The notes under the pieces: generated by a model
Told to the model about the DNA's origin: nothing
Databases searched by the model: none
The model's input: only the letters and a program-made list of their open reading frames with translations
Position numbers and translations under genes: made by a program
Assembly: GCA_018816245.1 (NCBI GenBank)
Contig: JAHIVW010000004.1
Location: forward strand, 1 to 64,000
Direction: 5' to 3'
Length of the DNA: 64,000 nucleotides
Source: Nanobdellota archaeon
GTDB lineage: Archaea; Aenigmatarchaeota; Aenigmatarchaeia; QMZP01
Shown here: piece after piece, positions 40,268 through 48,875 of the stretch
Layout: the number at the start of each line of letters is the position of its first letter
Numbering within the stretch: position 1 is the first letter of the stretch

Positions 40268-40447
40268 ATGGAATCACAAGCCCTTCTTGGAAAGGAAGAG
40301 ATGAAAGTCATCGGTCAGACGAAGAACCTTCTTGAGGAGCTCCTTGAGACCATGGACATCCTGGCCGATGACGAGATGATGAGCCAGCTCCGCGAGTCCG
40401 AGAAGGACGCGAAGGCCGGTAGGGTGTATGACCTCGGCACGATATGA
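40268..40447 (+). CDS. Antitoxin of RelBE-type module
   Basis: A 59-residue acidic protein (MESQALLGKEEMKVIGQTKNLLEELLETMDILADDEMMSQLRESEKDAKAGRVYDLGTI) from ATG 40268. A TATA-like TTATAAAGG lies about 28 nt upstream. The helix plus C-terminal tail ending in a short strand is typical of archaeal RelB-like antitoxins. It overlaps the toxin gene by 20 nt. Confidence 0.75.
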   Translation: MESQALLGKEEMKVIGQTKNLLEELLETMDILADDEMMSQLRESEKDAKAGRVYDLGTI

Positions 40448-40697
40448 GGTCCTCGTTACGCGAAGGTTTCAGAAGAGTTTCAAGACCTTAGATCATGAGA
40501 CACAATCTCGGATCAAGAAAACGCTTCCGTCACTTGCAAGCGACCCGTCTCTCGGGAAGCCGCTGCATGGACCGCTGAAACTGAAAAGGAGCCTTCGCGT
40601 CGGAAAATACCGCGTCGTCTATGAAGTTGACGAGAAGAGAAAGGTAGTCACGCTTTTCGGTGTCGGCCCTCGAAAAGGAATCTACGACAACATTTAA
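40428..40697 (+). CDS. RelE/ParE-family toxin
   Basis: An 89-residue protein: ARYEVLVTRRFQKSFKTLDHETQSRIKKTLPSLASDPSLGKPLHGPLKLKRSLRVGKYRVVYEVDEKRKVVTLFGVGPRKGIYD. The RelE fold is evident: two N-terminal helices, then LRVGKYRVVYEV strands and the basic C-terminal HR/RKxIYD tail. Such toxins are ribosome-dependent mRNA endonucleases. The stop lies at the boundary of tRNA-Val, so the module fills the space between the att-like repeats. Confidence 0.85.
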   Translation: MTSARYEVLVTRRFQKSFKTLDHETQSRIKKTLPSLASDPSLGKPLHGPLKLKRSLRVGKYRVVYEVDEKRKVVTLFGVGPRKGIYDNI

Positions 40698-40769
40698 TGG
40701 GCCCACCAGGAGTCGAACCTGGCCCTGCACCGTGTGAGGGTGCCGTCCTAGCCGATAGACGATGGGCCC
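40698..40769 (-). tRNA. tRNA-Val(CAC)
   Basis: A 72-nt cloverleaf. Acceptor GGGCCCA/TGGGCCC with A73; anticodon stem GCACC-CTCACAC-GGTGC gives CAC; T-arm CCAGGTTCGACTCCTGG. Its 3' 22 bases are duplicated at 40175-40196. Confidence 0.92.
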
Positions 40770-40833
40770 GCTGGACGTTATCTGGAACCATGGGTATTAA
40801 TGTGTTCATAAAATCTGGAGCAAGGTGTTTAGT

Positions 40834-41508
40834 ATGGCGTCGCAAACCCTGCTCCCGAACGGCCAGGTCACAGTCATTGCAGATTCCCGGGAACAGCAGT
40901 CAGATGTGATTCGCAACTTGCGGCAGTTTGATCTCCAGGTCCAGCAGCAGGTGCTCCAGGTCGGCGACTATCTGTGTTCAGACCGAGTCGGGATCGAACG
41001 GAAACGCGTCCAAGACTTCCTCGCATCCATGACGGACATGCGACTGTTTGAACAACTTGAAAAAATGGTGGCAACCTTTGACCGGCCGTTGTTGCTGATT
41101 GAGGGAAATGCTGATTCCTTGTTCCTGCAGGACGGGATTCATGAGAATGCCATTCGCGGTGCCCTTGCTTCCATTGCAATTGACTATAAGGTCCCGATCA
41201 TCTGGACGCGCAACTCCATGGAGACCGCGGCGCAGATCTACTGGATCGCGCACCGGGAACAGCGGGGAGAGAAACGACCCATGCGGATCCGGGTCACGAA
41301 GAAGGCGGACGATCTTCCGGCGCAACAGGAGTTCCTGCTGGCCGGGTTGCCGAGTGTTTCAACAACATTGGCGAAACGGTTGCTTGACCACTTCGGGACG
41401 CCGCAGGCAGTGTTCCACGCAACGATTGAGCAGTTGTGTGAAGTCGATAAAATCGGGAAGAAGAAAGCGACAAAGATTCGAGAGTTGTTAGAAAAAAATT
41501 ACGCCTGA
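40834..41508 (+). CDS. xpf: XPF/ERCC4-type structure-specific nuclease
   Basis: A 224-residue short archaeal XPF from ATG 40834. The nuclease domain has ADSRE (16-20), GDYLCSDRVGIERKRVQDF with the E-R-K-x3-D signature (55-61), and LFEQLEKMVATFDRPLLLIEG. The C-terminal tandem helix-hairpin-helix (LLAGLPSVSTTLAKRLLDHFGTPQAVFHATIEQLCEVDKIGKKKATKIRELL) binds branched DNA. No helicase domain is attached; a Hef-type helicase is encoded separately at 44083. It cuts 3'-flap and fork structures, usually with PCNA. Confidence 0.93.
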   Translation: MASQTLLPNGQVTVIADSREQQSDVIRNLRQFDLQVQQQVLQVGDYLCSDRVGIERKRVQDFLASMTDMRLFEQLEKMVATFDRPLLLIEGNADSLFLQDGIHENAIRGALASIAIDYKVPIIWTRNSMETAAQIYWIAHREQRGEKRPMRIRVTKKADDLPAQQEFLLAGLPSVSTTLAKRLLDHFGTPQAVFHATIEQLCEVDKIGKKKATKIRELLEKNYA

Positions 41509-42278
41509 ACCGGTTTCAGCGTGATTCCTACTTGTTTTGCTTGTCCTTCAGTATACGGAAGAACACGGAATGGCGTGTTTCGGTGTTCTGTGCTTCCAAG
41601 AAGTGAGAAGTGCATGAGGAATGGATCGGGTTCGCCAGTGTCGCCGTGATGGTTTGCTTTACTCTTGTACATGGCTTCGTCTGCAAGTGTGATTAAATCG
41701 CGAGTTCCTTCAACACCCTGTGGCACAACAGCAATGCCAATGCTCATTCCACCCTCTGGTTCAGCTTTCTTGAAACGACGAGTGGCACGATCACCAATGA
41801 TCGCCATGCCATACACATCATTCGGTGAGATAATCAATCCCTCATCACCACCGATACGGCCTACTCGGCCGTTTTCTTGAATGGAATCAAGTGAATGGTT
41901 GAGCGCGAAGTATGCGTCGGTCCCGTCGCGAATCGCGAGTGTTCGGTAAAGTGATTGAAAAGCCTGATTGAGTAATTCGTCTCCACCATCATGACCGCGA
42001 GGACCATCATTCACCTGCTTCAGGCCGTCAATGTCAAGGAAGGCAACACCAACAGGATAGTGATTGCCGGCCTTAGTTCGATTGTACATGTCTCGATCAA
42101 AGGCTTCCTCAATCGCATCACGGCTGAGGACGCCGGTGTTCCGATCAAGGGCGAGTCGTTGATCGCGCTGTTGGATCTCGAGGAGGGCGTCCTGGTATCG
42201 ATGAAAAAGCTCGTCGTAGGACAGGTAAGCTGCCCCCTCTAAATCACGGATCCATCGATCCGGATAGCGCTGATTCAT
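41499..42278 (-). CDS. GGDEF-domain protein
   Basis: A 259-residue soluble protein. A short coiled region (near 20-42) is followed by a GGDEF fold: LDRNTGVLSRDAIEEAFDRDM, LDIDGLKQVND (metal-binding DID at 82-84), GHDGGDELL and the signature RIGGDEGLI (GGDEG at 143-147; the last residue departs from GGDEF/GGEEF). GMSIGIAVVP and ADEAMYKSK close the domain. No sensor or EAL domain. It may make cyclic dinucleotides or bind nucleotides; rare in archaea. Convergent with xpf, overlapping by 10 nt. Confidence 0.85.
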   Translation of the reverse strand: MNQRYPDRWIRDLEGAAYLSYDELFHRYQDALLEIQQRDQRLALDRNTGVLSRDAIEEAFDRDMYNRTKAGNHYPVGVAFLDIDGLKQVNDGPRGHDGGDELLNQAFQSLYRTLAIRDGTDAYFALNHSLDSIQENGRVGRIGGDEGLIISPNDVYGMAIIGDRATRRFKKAEPEGGMSIGIAVVPQGVEGTRDLITLADEAMYKSKANHHGDTGEPDPFLMHFSLLGSTEHRNTPFRVLPYTEGQAKQVGITLKPVQA

Positions 42279-42338
42279 AGGAATCCTTCGTAGATTGGAC
42301 TTCCTCTTTATAAAGGTTTACACGACTTGTTAGTGGTA

Positions 42339-42353
42339 TATAACAATGTTATA
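42339..42353. promoter_or_regulatory. Perfect palindrome TATAACAATGTTATA upstream of pyrG
   Basis: Same 7+1+7 palindrome as at 18003, reverse-complement centre. It lies 52 nt upstream of the pyrG start and about 20 nt upstream of a TATA-like CTTATATTCC (about 42375). Confidence 0.6.
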
Positions 42354-42404
42354 CATTACACCGTTATCCCTCTCACTTATATTCCACAGTTCGCCTTATA
42401 GAGA

Positions 42405-44048
42405 ATGCTGAACCACCGGCATGGCAATGGCTGCCGGTTCATCGTCGTCACCGGCGGCGTGATTTCTGGCCTTGGAAAAGGGGTTACTACCGCCTCTATC
42501 GCAGCACTCCTCCAAGCTCAGGGTTACAAGGTCACTTCGATCAAGATTGACCCCTACATCAACGTGGATGCAGGGACCATGCGTCCCACAGAGCACGGCG
42601 AGGTCTACGTCACCTATGACGGGGGCGAGACCGACCAGGATCTTGGCACCTACGAGCGCTTCCTTGGAGTTCCTATGTCTAAGGAGAACAGCATCACCAC
42701 CGGCCAGGTCTACCAGACCGTCATCGCCAAGGAGCGGAACCTCGAGTACGACGGCAAATGCGTCGAAGTGATTCCGCACATTCCGCAGGAAGTCGAGCGA
42801 CGCGTCAAGGAAGTCGCCAAGAACACCAAGGCTGACTTCGTCATGATTGAAGTTGGCGGCACGAGCGGCGACTACCAGAACGTTTTGTTTTTGGACGCCT
42901 TCCGTCGCATGCACTTGGCAGGCGATCCGGTAGCATTCGTCCACGTCGTCTACCTTCCGATTCCCGGGAACCTCGGAGAGATGAAGACCAAGCCGGCGCA
43001 GCTGTCTGTGCGCATGCTGTATGAGGTCGGCGTAACACCGGATTTCATTGTCACCCGGTCATCAAAGCCGCTTGACGCCCCCCGACGGGAAAAGATCGGA
43101 ACGTTCTGTAATGTTGCTCCAACACGCGTCATCTCAAATCCGGATTTACCAACAACCTACCAAGTTCCTGACCACCTCGAAGAGCAAGGCATGACAAAGG
43201 AACTGCTTACCTTGTTCGACTTACCTTACAAACCAAACAGACTCGCTGCGTGGAAAACCTTGGTCAAGAAAATTTCCAACGCCAAGAAACCAGCACGCAT
43301 CGGAATTGTCGGAAAGTACTTCGACATCGGTGACTTCACACTTGAAGATTCCTACATTTCCGTGATCGAAGCAATCAAGACTGCCTGCTGGCACAACGGC
43401 GCGAAGCCGGAGATTGTGTGGATCAACGCAAAGGACTTTGAAAAAGATCCTAAGAAATTAAACAGCCTTGACAACCTCAATGGAGTGATTGTTCCCGGTG
43501 GCTTCGGCGGCAGCGGTGTTGAAGGGAAGATCGCAGCCATCCAGTACTGCCGCGAACACAAGATTCCTTATCTCGGCTTGTGTTACGGATTGCAGATGGC
43601 TGTGATCGAGTTTGCCCGGCACGTTGCCGGGCTGGTTGGTGCAAACACAACGGAGATTAATCCGAAAACAAAACATCCGGTCATTATCATTCTTCCAGAA
43701 CAGGCAAAGAACGTCAAGGCCAAGCATTACGGAGCGACCATGCGACTCGGGAACTGGACTGCGACTTTGAAACCGAACACGAAGGTGTGGCAACTGTACG
43801 GAAAAAAGACCCAGGTTGTTGAGCGCCACCGGCACCGATACGAAGTGAACCCCGACTATATTTCACAGCTCGAACAAGCAGGACTGGTATTTTCTGGCGC
43901 CTCCCCTGACCGGAAGCTCATGGAATACGTTGAGCTTCCTGACCACCCGTTCTTCGTGGCAACGCAGGCCCACCCTGAATTCACCAGCCGCGCCCTAGAA
44001 CCGAACCCGCTTTTCAACGGGTTCGTGAAGGCGTGCCTCAGCAAGTAA
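42405..44048 (+). CDS. pyrG: CTP synthase
   Basis: A 547-residue enzyme converting UTP to CTP. The amidoligase domain has VTGGVISGLGKGVTTAS (P-loop near residues 15-31), IKIDPYINVDAGTMRPTEHGEVYVTYDGGETDQDLGTYERF and GGTSGDYQN. The glutaminase domain has LGLCYGLQMAVIEFAR with the nucleophile Cys, and HPEFTSR with the catalytic His and Glu. Full length. It serves pyrimidine synthesis together with pyrBI. The N-terminus (MLNHRHGNGCRF) is a few residues longer than usual. Confidence 0.97.
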   Translation: MLNHRHGNGCRFIVVTGGVISGLGKGVTTASIAALLQAQGYKVTSIKIDPYINVDAGTMRPTEHGEVYVTYDGGETDQDLGTYERFLGVPMSKENSITTGQVYQTVIAKERNLEYDGKCVEVIPHIPQEVERRVKEVAKNTKADFVMIEVGGTSGDYQNVLFLDAFRRMHLAGDPVAFVHVVYLPIPGNLGEMKTKPAQLSVRMLYEVGVTPDFIVTRSSKPLDAPRREKIGTFCNVAPTRVISNPDLPTTYQVPDHLEEQGMTKELLTLFDLPYKPNRLAAWKTLVKKISNAKKPARIGIVGKYFDIGDFTLEDSYISVIEAIKTACWHNGAKPEIVWINAKDFEKDPKKLNSLDNLNGVIVPGGFGGSGVEGKIAAIQYCREHKIPYLGLCYGLQMAVIEFARHVAGLVGANTTEINPKTKHPVIIILPEQAKNVKAKHYGATMRLGNWTATLKPNTKVWQLYGKKTQVVERHRHRYEVNPDYISQLEQAGLVFSGASPDRKLMEYVELPDHPFFVATQAHPEFTSRALEPNPLFNGFVKACLSK

Positions 44049-44082
44049 CGCTTTCATGCTCTCAGAGCAAGGAACAGGTACG

Positions 44083-45612
44083 ATGAAGACGATCTCGCAT
44101 CCGTTGTTGAAGCCGGACACGCTCCAGCAGCGGGCATACCAGGAGACGATTGCCAAAGAGGCGACCAACAAGAACATGCTAGTGGTCTTGCCAACAGGAT
44201 TGGGGAAGACACCGATCTCCGTACTTGTTGCCGCTGACCGGTTGGAAACATTCCCAAATGGCAAGATTCTCATGCTCGCCCCAACGCGACCGTTGGCAGC
44301 GCAAAGTTTCGCGTCGTTCAAAAAATTCTTCGACCTTCCCGAGAAGAAGTTCTGTTTGGTTACTGGTACGGTTGCTCCCCAAAATCGGGAAGGCTTCTAC
44401 AAGACGCGGCAATTGATCTTCGCAACACCACAAACCATCGAGAACGACCTCAAGAACAAGCTCATCACCCTTGAAAACGTTGTCCTCATTATTTTTGATG
44501 AAGCACACCATTCCATCGGGAACTACGCCTATCCATTTGTTGCCAAGGCATATCTTGATCAGGCACAGCATCCGCGCATCCTTGGGTTGACCGCGAGCCC
44601 GGGGAGTACGAAAGAGAAGATCAACGAGATCCGGAAAACACTCCACATCGAGACCGTCGAGATCCGAACAGAAAAGGATGAAGACGTTGCACCCTATGTT
44701 CATGAAAAGGACATCACGTGGATCCACGTCACGCTTCCGGAACGCTTTGAGAAAATAAAATCCTACTTAGTGGAAGCATACAACAAACGACTGACACAAC
44801 TCAAGGGACTTGGCTACACCAAACCGTTGCGCATGATCGGGAAGAAGGATCTCTTGGAACTGCAAACCGCGTTCCAGAAACGAATCAGGAACAATCAGCA
44901 GGCTGCGTTTTACGGTGTTCGGCTCACCTCCGAGGCAATCAAGATCGAACACGCGCTCGCGTTGATTGAAACCCAGGGAGCTCATATCCTGCAAGTGTAC
45001 TTCAAGAAACTCCACAGTGACACCTCAAAGGCAGCACAGGTGCTACTGAAAGACCGGAACGTCCAACATGCGATCATGTTAACAGACGATCTCGTCCGCT
45101 CTGGTGCCCGCCACCCGAAGATTGCCAAACTTCTTGGATTGATCTCCATGGAACTGGAACAGGAAACTGATCCCCGGATTATTGTCTTTGCAAACTACCG
45201 CACGACCGTCAAGGAAATCGTAAACGCGCTCCAAAGTGTTCCCAATGCCCGGCCGGTCGAGTTCGTCGGCCAGAAAGAAGGACTTTCCCAGAAGGAACAG
45301 CTGAAACGGCTCCAAGACTTCAGCGATGGCGTCTATAATATATTGGTAGGAACAAGCATCAGCGAGGAAGGGCTTGATATTGCCGAGGCAGACCTCGCAA
45401 TATTCTACGAGCCAGTTGCCAGTCCGTTGCGGGCGATCCAGAGGAGGGGACGGGTCGGCCGCGCCAGCGTCGGAACCGTGATCGTCCTCATCACGAAGAA
45501 AACACGGGACGAGGGGTTCTACTGGTCATCGGTCAAGAAGGAAGCGAATATGAAGAAAACCCTCTACGACATCCAAGCTGGGCAGCGGGATATGAACGAC
45601 TACGAGACTTGA
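44083..45612 (+). CDS. Hef/FANCM-type superfamily 2 helicase, without nuclease domain
   Basis: From ATG 44083 (MKTISHPLLKPDTLQQRAYQETIAKEA) the product is 509 residues. SF2 motifs: Q-like LQQRAYQ, Walker A LPTGLGKT (36-43), APTRPLAAQ, DEAHHSIGNYAY (motif II), LTASPGS, IIVFANYRTT, VGTSISEEGLDI and QRRGRVGR. These match the helicase half of archaeal Hef. There is no C-terminal ERCC4 nuclease here; that activity is on the separate gene at 40834. It likely remodels stalled replication forks. Confidence 0.9.
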   Translation: MKTISHPLLKPDTLQQRAYQETIAKEATNKNMLVVLPTGLGKTPISVLVAADRLETFPNGKILMLAPTRPLAAQSFASFKKFFDLPEKKFCLVTGTVAPQNREGFYKTRQLIFATPQTIENDLKNKLITLENVVLIIFDEAHHSIGNYAYPFVAKAYLDQAQHPRILGLTASPGSTKEKINEIRKTLHIETVEIRTEKDEDVAPYVHEKDITWIHVTLPERFEKIKSYLVEAYNKRLTQLKGLGYTKPLRMIGKKDLLELQTAFQKRIRNNQQAAFYGVRLTSEAIKIEHALALIETQGAHILQVYFKKLHSDTSKAAQVLLKDRNVQHAIMLTDDLVRSGARHPKIAKLLGLISMELEQETDPRIIVFANYRTTVKEIVNALQSVPNARPVEFVGQKEGLSQKEQLKRLQDFSDGVYNILVGTSISEEGLDIAEADLAIFYEPVASPLRAIQRRGRVGRASVGTVIVLITKKTRDEGFYWSSVKKEANMKKTLYDIQAGQRDMNDYET

Positions 45613-45650
45613 GGGTACCTTTAAAAATGTTCCCGGCTTCTATAGAGGGT

Positions 45651-46871
45651 ATGACCTACGACGTCGTTGTGGTTGGGGGCGGCCCAGCAGGCTCACTGAC
45701 CTCCATGTTCCTCAAGCGTGCTGGTAAACATGTTCTCCTGATTGATAAAGCGACATTTCCCCGTGACAAGATCTGTGGCGATGCCCAGGGACGCAAGCTC
45801 GCGGCATCCCTGAAGGACCTCGGCATCTACGAGGACTATACCAAGCTCCCAAACGTAGCGATCTGGGGCATCCGGATGTCCTCACCAAACGGTACACAGA
45901 TCGACATGGACCTGATCGATCGGCAGACAGGCACCCCAGGTTATGTCACCCGGCGCCAAGACCTTGACAACTACCTCTTCCAGACTGCCAAAGAAAAGTT
46001 CCATGTTGAAACCAAGGAAGGAGTCGCGATCACGGACATTCTGTTCGATGACAACGGCGCAATCACGGAATTGCAGTGCCAGAACGTTGAGACCAAAGAA
46101 ACATTCTCACTCGCCGCAAAACTTTATGTTGGTGCAGACGGCGCGAACAGTATCTTTGCCCAGAAACTCGATCTAAGCGTTCCGCCTGAACACTTTATTG
46201 TCGGGCTCCGCGCGTACTACAAGAACGTGGAGGGGCTTAGCGACAAGATCGAGATCCACTTGCTCAAGAATCTGGTTCCCGGCTACTTCTGGATCTTCCC
46301 GCTGCCGAACAAGGAAGCGAACGTCGGCCTTGGTATGATCATCAAGGACAAGAAGGAGAAAGGAATCAACCTTGTCCAAGAATTGAAAGATTCGGTTGCC
46401 AAAGATCCGCTCTTCGTTGAACGGTTCAAGGAAGCGGAGCTTGATGGCGAAATCAAGGCCTGGAGCCTTCCGCTTTCTTCACACCACCGCAAGAACTACG
46501 GCCCGAACTATGTTTTGGTTGGTGACGCCGCATCATTGATTGATCCGTTGAGTGGCGAAGGGGTTGGCACATCTTCTATTTCCGCCAGACACGCCTCGAA
46601 GGTCCTTGTCGAAGCGCTTGACAAGAACGAGATTACCGAAGGATTTCTCAAGAACTACGACAAGAACCTCTGGGACGAGATCGGGAAGGAAGTCAAGGCT
46701 GACTACCGCATCCAGCGGCTTGGTGCCAAGTTCCCCTTCTTGTTAAACCGCCTGATGGAAAAGGCTTCCAAGAATCCAGAGTTCCGCAAGAAGTTCGAAC
46801 AACTGCTTCCCTACGCAGAAGGCAAGGACAAGATCGGGAAGTGGAGCTTCATTGCACAACTGTTCAAGTGA
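45651..46871 (+). CDS. Geranylgeranyl reductase family protein
   Basis: A 406-residue FAD enzyme from ATG 45651, probably leaderless (TTTAAAAA about 30 nt upstream). YDVVVVGGGPAGSLTSMFLKRAGKHVLLIDKATFPRDKICGDAQGRKL holds the dinucleotide site and the family's K-x-C-G-D. YVLVGDAASLIDPLSGEGVGTSSISARHASKVL is the second FAD motif. Such enzymes saturate the isoprenoid chains of archaeal lipids. An exact substrate (digeranylgeranylglycerophospholipid or other) is inferred. Confidence 0.88.
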   Translation: MTYDVVVVGGGPAGSLTSMFLKRAGKHVLLIDKATFPRDKICGDAQGRKLAASLKDLGIYEDYTKLPNVAIWGIRMSSPNGTQIDMDLIDRQTGTPGYVTRRQDLDNYLFQTAKEKFHVETKEGVAITDILFDDNGAITELQCQNVETKETFSLAAKLYVGADGANSIFAQKLDLSVPPEHFIVGLRAYYKNVEGLSDKIEIHLLKNLVPGYFWIFPLPNKEANVGLGMIIKDKKEKGINLVQELKDSVAKDPLFVERFKEAELDGEIKAWSLPLSSHHRKNYGPNYVLVGDAASLIDPLSGEGVGTSSISARHASKVLVEALDKNEITEGFLKNYDKNLWDEIGKEVKADYRIQRLGAKFPFLLNRLMEKASKNPEFRKKFEQLLPYAEGKDKIGKWSFIAQLFK

Positions 46872-46875
46872 TTGT

Positions 46876-47817
46876 ATGGTCCAAAAGCTTGCCCTCGACT
46901 TTGTTCGGACAACTGAGGCAGCGGCAATGAGCGCTGCTTGGTGGGTTGGCAAAGGTAATAAGAAAGCAGCTGACCAGGCTGCCACTGAGGCCATGCGCAA
47001 GGCGTTCAACCAGATCGACATTGACGGGACGGTCGTGATCGGCGAAGGGGAACGCGACGAAGCGCCAATGCTGTTTATCGGCGAAAAGGTCGGTACCGGA
47101 AACGGGCCGAAGGTCGACATTGCCGTCGACCCGTTGGAGTGCACGAACTTTACCGCTCGGGGAGAACCGAATTCCATTGCGGTGTTTGCGGCTGCGCCAA
47201 GCGGGACGTTACTGCACGCGCCGGACGGGTACATGCAACAGATCGGGGTTGGCCAGGACTGCGTCGGAACGATTGACCTTGACGCTTCACCTGAAGAGAA
47301 CATCACGGCTGTTGCCCGGTGCCTCGGGAAGGACGTGAAGAACGTGTCCGTGATTATGCTTGAACGCGATTACAATGCCGCTCTTCTTGAAGGGGTGCGG
47401 AAGACAGGCTGCAAGATTATGCTCGTCCGGGACGGGACGGTCTGGGGCGCCATTGCGTCGGCAATGAAGGGAACTGGGATCGACCTTTTCCTTGGCAGCG
47501 GTGCTGCTCCTGAAGGGGTGATCAGCGCCGTGGCATTGAAGTGCCTCGAGGGGGAGTTCCAGGGCAGGCTCTGGTTCAAGAGTGACGAGCAGAAGGTGCG
47601 GGCCGGGAAGATGGGGATCACTGATCTTCAGAAGAAGTACACCATGAACGAGCTGGTCCGCACGGACAACGCTCTCTTCATCGCGACCGGGGTGACTGCG
47701 GGACCGTTCCTCAACGGGGTCGAGCTTGGGAAGAATTCAGCGCGGACCCATTCGGTTGTCATGAACGCGCAGACGAAGTCGATCCGGTACATTGACGCGC
47801 GGCATACGTTTGCGTAA
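46876..47817 (+). CDS. glpX: Fructose-1,6-bisphosphatase class II (GlpX)
   Basis: A 313-residue enzyme from ATG 46876, 4 nt after the reductase. GlpX landmarks: ALDFVRTTEAAAMSAAWWVGKGNKKAADQAATEAMR, VVIGEGERDEAPMLFIGEKVG, KVDIAVDPLECTNFTARGEPNSIAV, GSGAAPEGVISAVALKCL and LVRTDNALFIATGVTAGPFL. The metal-site loop normally reads DP-[IL]-[DE]-G-T; here Gly is Cys (VDPLECT). It should hydrolyse fructose-1,6-bisphosphate in gluconeogenesis. Most archaea use the FBPase/aldolase enzyme instead, so this looks bacterial in origin. Confidence 0.9.
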   Translation: MVQKLALDFVRTTEAAAMSAAWWVGKGNKKAADQAATEAMRKAFNQIDIDGTVVIGEGERDEAPMLFIGEKVGTGNGPKVDIAVDPLECTNFTARGEPNSIAVFAAAPSGTLLHAPDGYMQQIGVGQDCVGTIDLDASPEENITAVARCLGKDVKNVSVIMLERDYNAALLEGVRKTGCKIMLVRDGTVWGAIASAMKGTGIDLFLGSGAAPEGVISAVALKCLEGEFQGRLWFKSDEQKVRAGKMGITDLQKKYTMNELVRTDNALFIATGVTAGPFLNGVELGKNSARTHSVVMNAQTKSIRYIDARHTFA

Positions 47818-47850
47818 GTACTCTAAACATATATACTCCACCAGCGAAAT

Positions 47851-47860
47851 CTTTATAAAC
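47851..47860 (+). promoter_or_regulatory. TATA box of tfb
   Basis: CTTTATAAAC lies 58-67 nt upstream of the TFB start, preceded by purine-rich GCGAAA as a possible BRE. Predicted start of transcription near 47885. Confidence 0.5.
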
Positions 47861-47917
47861 AAAAACGTGATACTATAAGAAATTTGTTTTCAGGAGTTAT
47901 ACCACCAAAAGGTAACT

Positions 47918-48844
47918 ATGCATCGGTCTCAAGACGCTCGGGTTTGTCCGGAATGTGGCAGTGATCGCGTTGTCTTTGACTCGAGTCGGAGCGAGTCACT
48001 CTGTGCACGGTGTGGTTCTGTCCTGAAAGAATCAATGATCGATACAACCCAGGAATGGCGTGCATTTGACGACGACCAGCGATCCAAGCGTGTCCGAACT
48101 GGAGCCGTTCTCACCCCCACCAAGCATGACCAAGGGATTACCACAGAGATCGGGAAAGGAAAGGGCGAGCTCTTCAAGGTCTCAAGTAAGAAGCGTGCCC
48201 AGTACTACCGGCTCACGAAGTGGCACAAGCGCCTGATCAAGAGTCGTGACCGCAACCTGTCGTTCGCACTCTCTGAGCTCCAGCGGCTCATTTCCTACCT
48301 GCATTTGTCGCGGGCCATTCACGAGAAGGTGGCTAGGCTCTATCAACAGGCCGTGAACAAGGGACTGGTTCGTGGCCGATCCACGGAATCCATTATCAAT
48401 GCTCTTCTTTATACCACTTGCCGCGAGGAAGGTGCTCCCCGGACGCTTGACGAGATTTCCAAGGCATCCGGCATCAACAAGAAGGACATTGGCAAGACCT
48501 ACCGGTACATTGCCCGGAAGCTCAAGATTCGCATCCTCCCAGCAAAGGCACAGGATTATGTTCCTCGATTCGGTTCGCTCTTGAACCTCTCCGAGCGCGT
48601 CCAGGTGAAGGCAGTTGAAATCCTCGATGACGCTGCCAAGCACGACGTCACCAGCGGGAAAGGCCCGATCGGCGTCGCTGCCGCTGCTTTGTACATTGCA
48701 GCGGTGCTCGTCGGTGAAAAGCGAACACAACGGGAAGTGGCTGACATGATTGGTGTCACTGAAGTCACGATCCGAAACCGCTACAAGGAAATGGTCGAGG
48801 CCCTCGGCATCAAGGACGAAGTCGAGGAAAAGGAAAAAGAGTAG
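47918..48844 (+). CDS. tfb: Transcription initiation factor TFB
   Basis: A 308-residue general factor. The N-terminal zinc ribbon (VCPECGSDRVVFDSSRSESLCARCG) comes first, then the B-reader/linker EWRAFDDDQRSKRVRTGAVLTPTKHDQG. Two cyclin folds follow (LSFALSELQRLISYLHLSRAIHEKVARLYQQAVNKGLVRGRSTESIINALLYTTCREEGAPRTLDEIS and ERVQVKAVEILDDAAKHDVTSGKGPIGVAAAALYIAAVLVGEKRTQREVADMIGVTEVTIRNRYKEM). It recruits RNA polymerase to TBP-bound promoters. Only one copy in the window. Confidence 0.97.
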   Translation: MHRSQDARVCPECGSDRVVFDSSRSESLCARCGSVLKESMIDTTQEWRAFDDDQRSKRVRTGAVLTPTKHDQGITTEIGKGKGELFKVSSKKRAQYYRLTKWHKRLIKSRDRNLSFALSELQRLISYLHLSRAIHEKVARLYQQAVNKGLVRGRSTESIINALLYTTCREEGAPRTLDEISKASGINKKDIGKTYRYIARKLKIRILPAKAQDYVPRFGSLLNLSERVQVKAVEILDDAAKHDVTSGKGPIGVAAAALYIAAVLVGEKRTQREVADMIGVTEVTIRNRYKEMVEALGIKDEVEEKEKE

Positions 48845-48875
48845 CTTATTTGCCCGGGCCCGATAAACAAGATGT

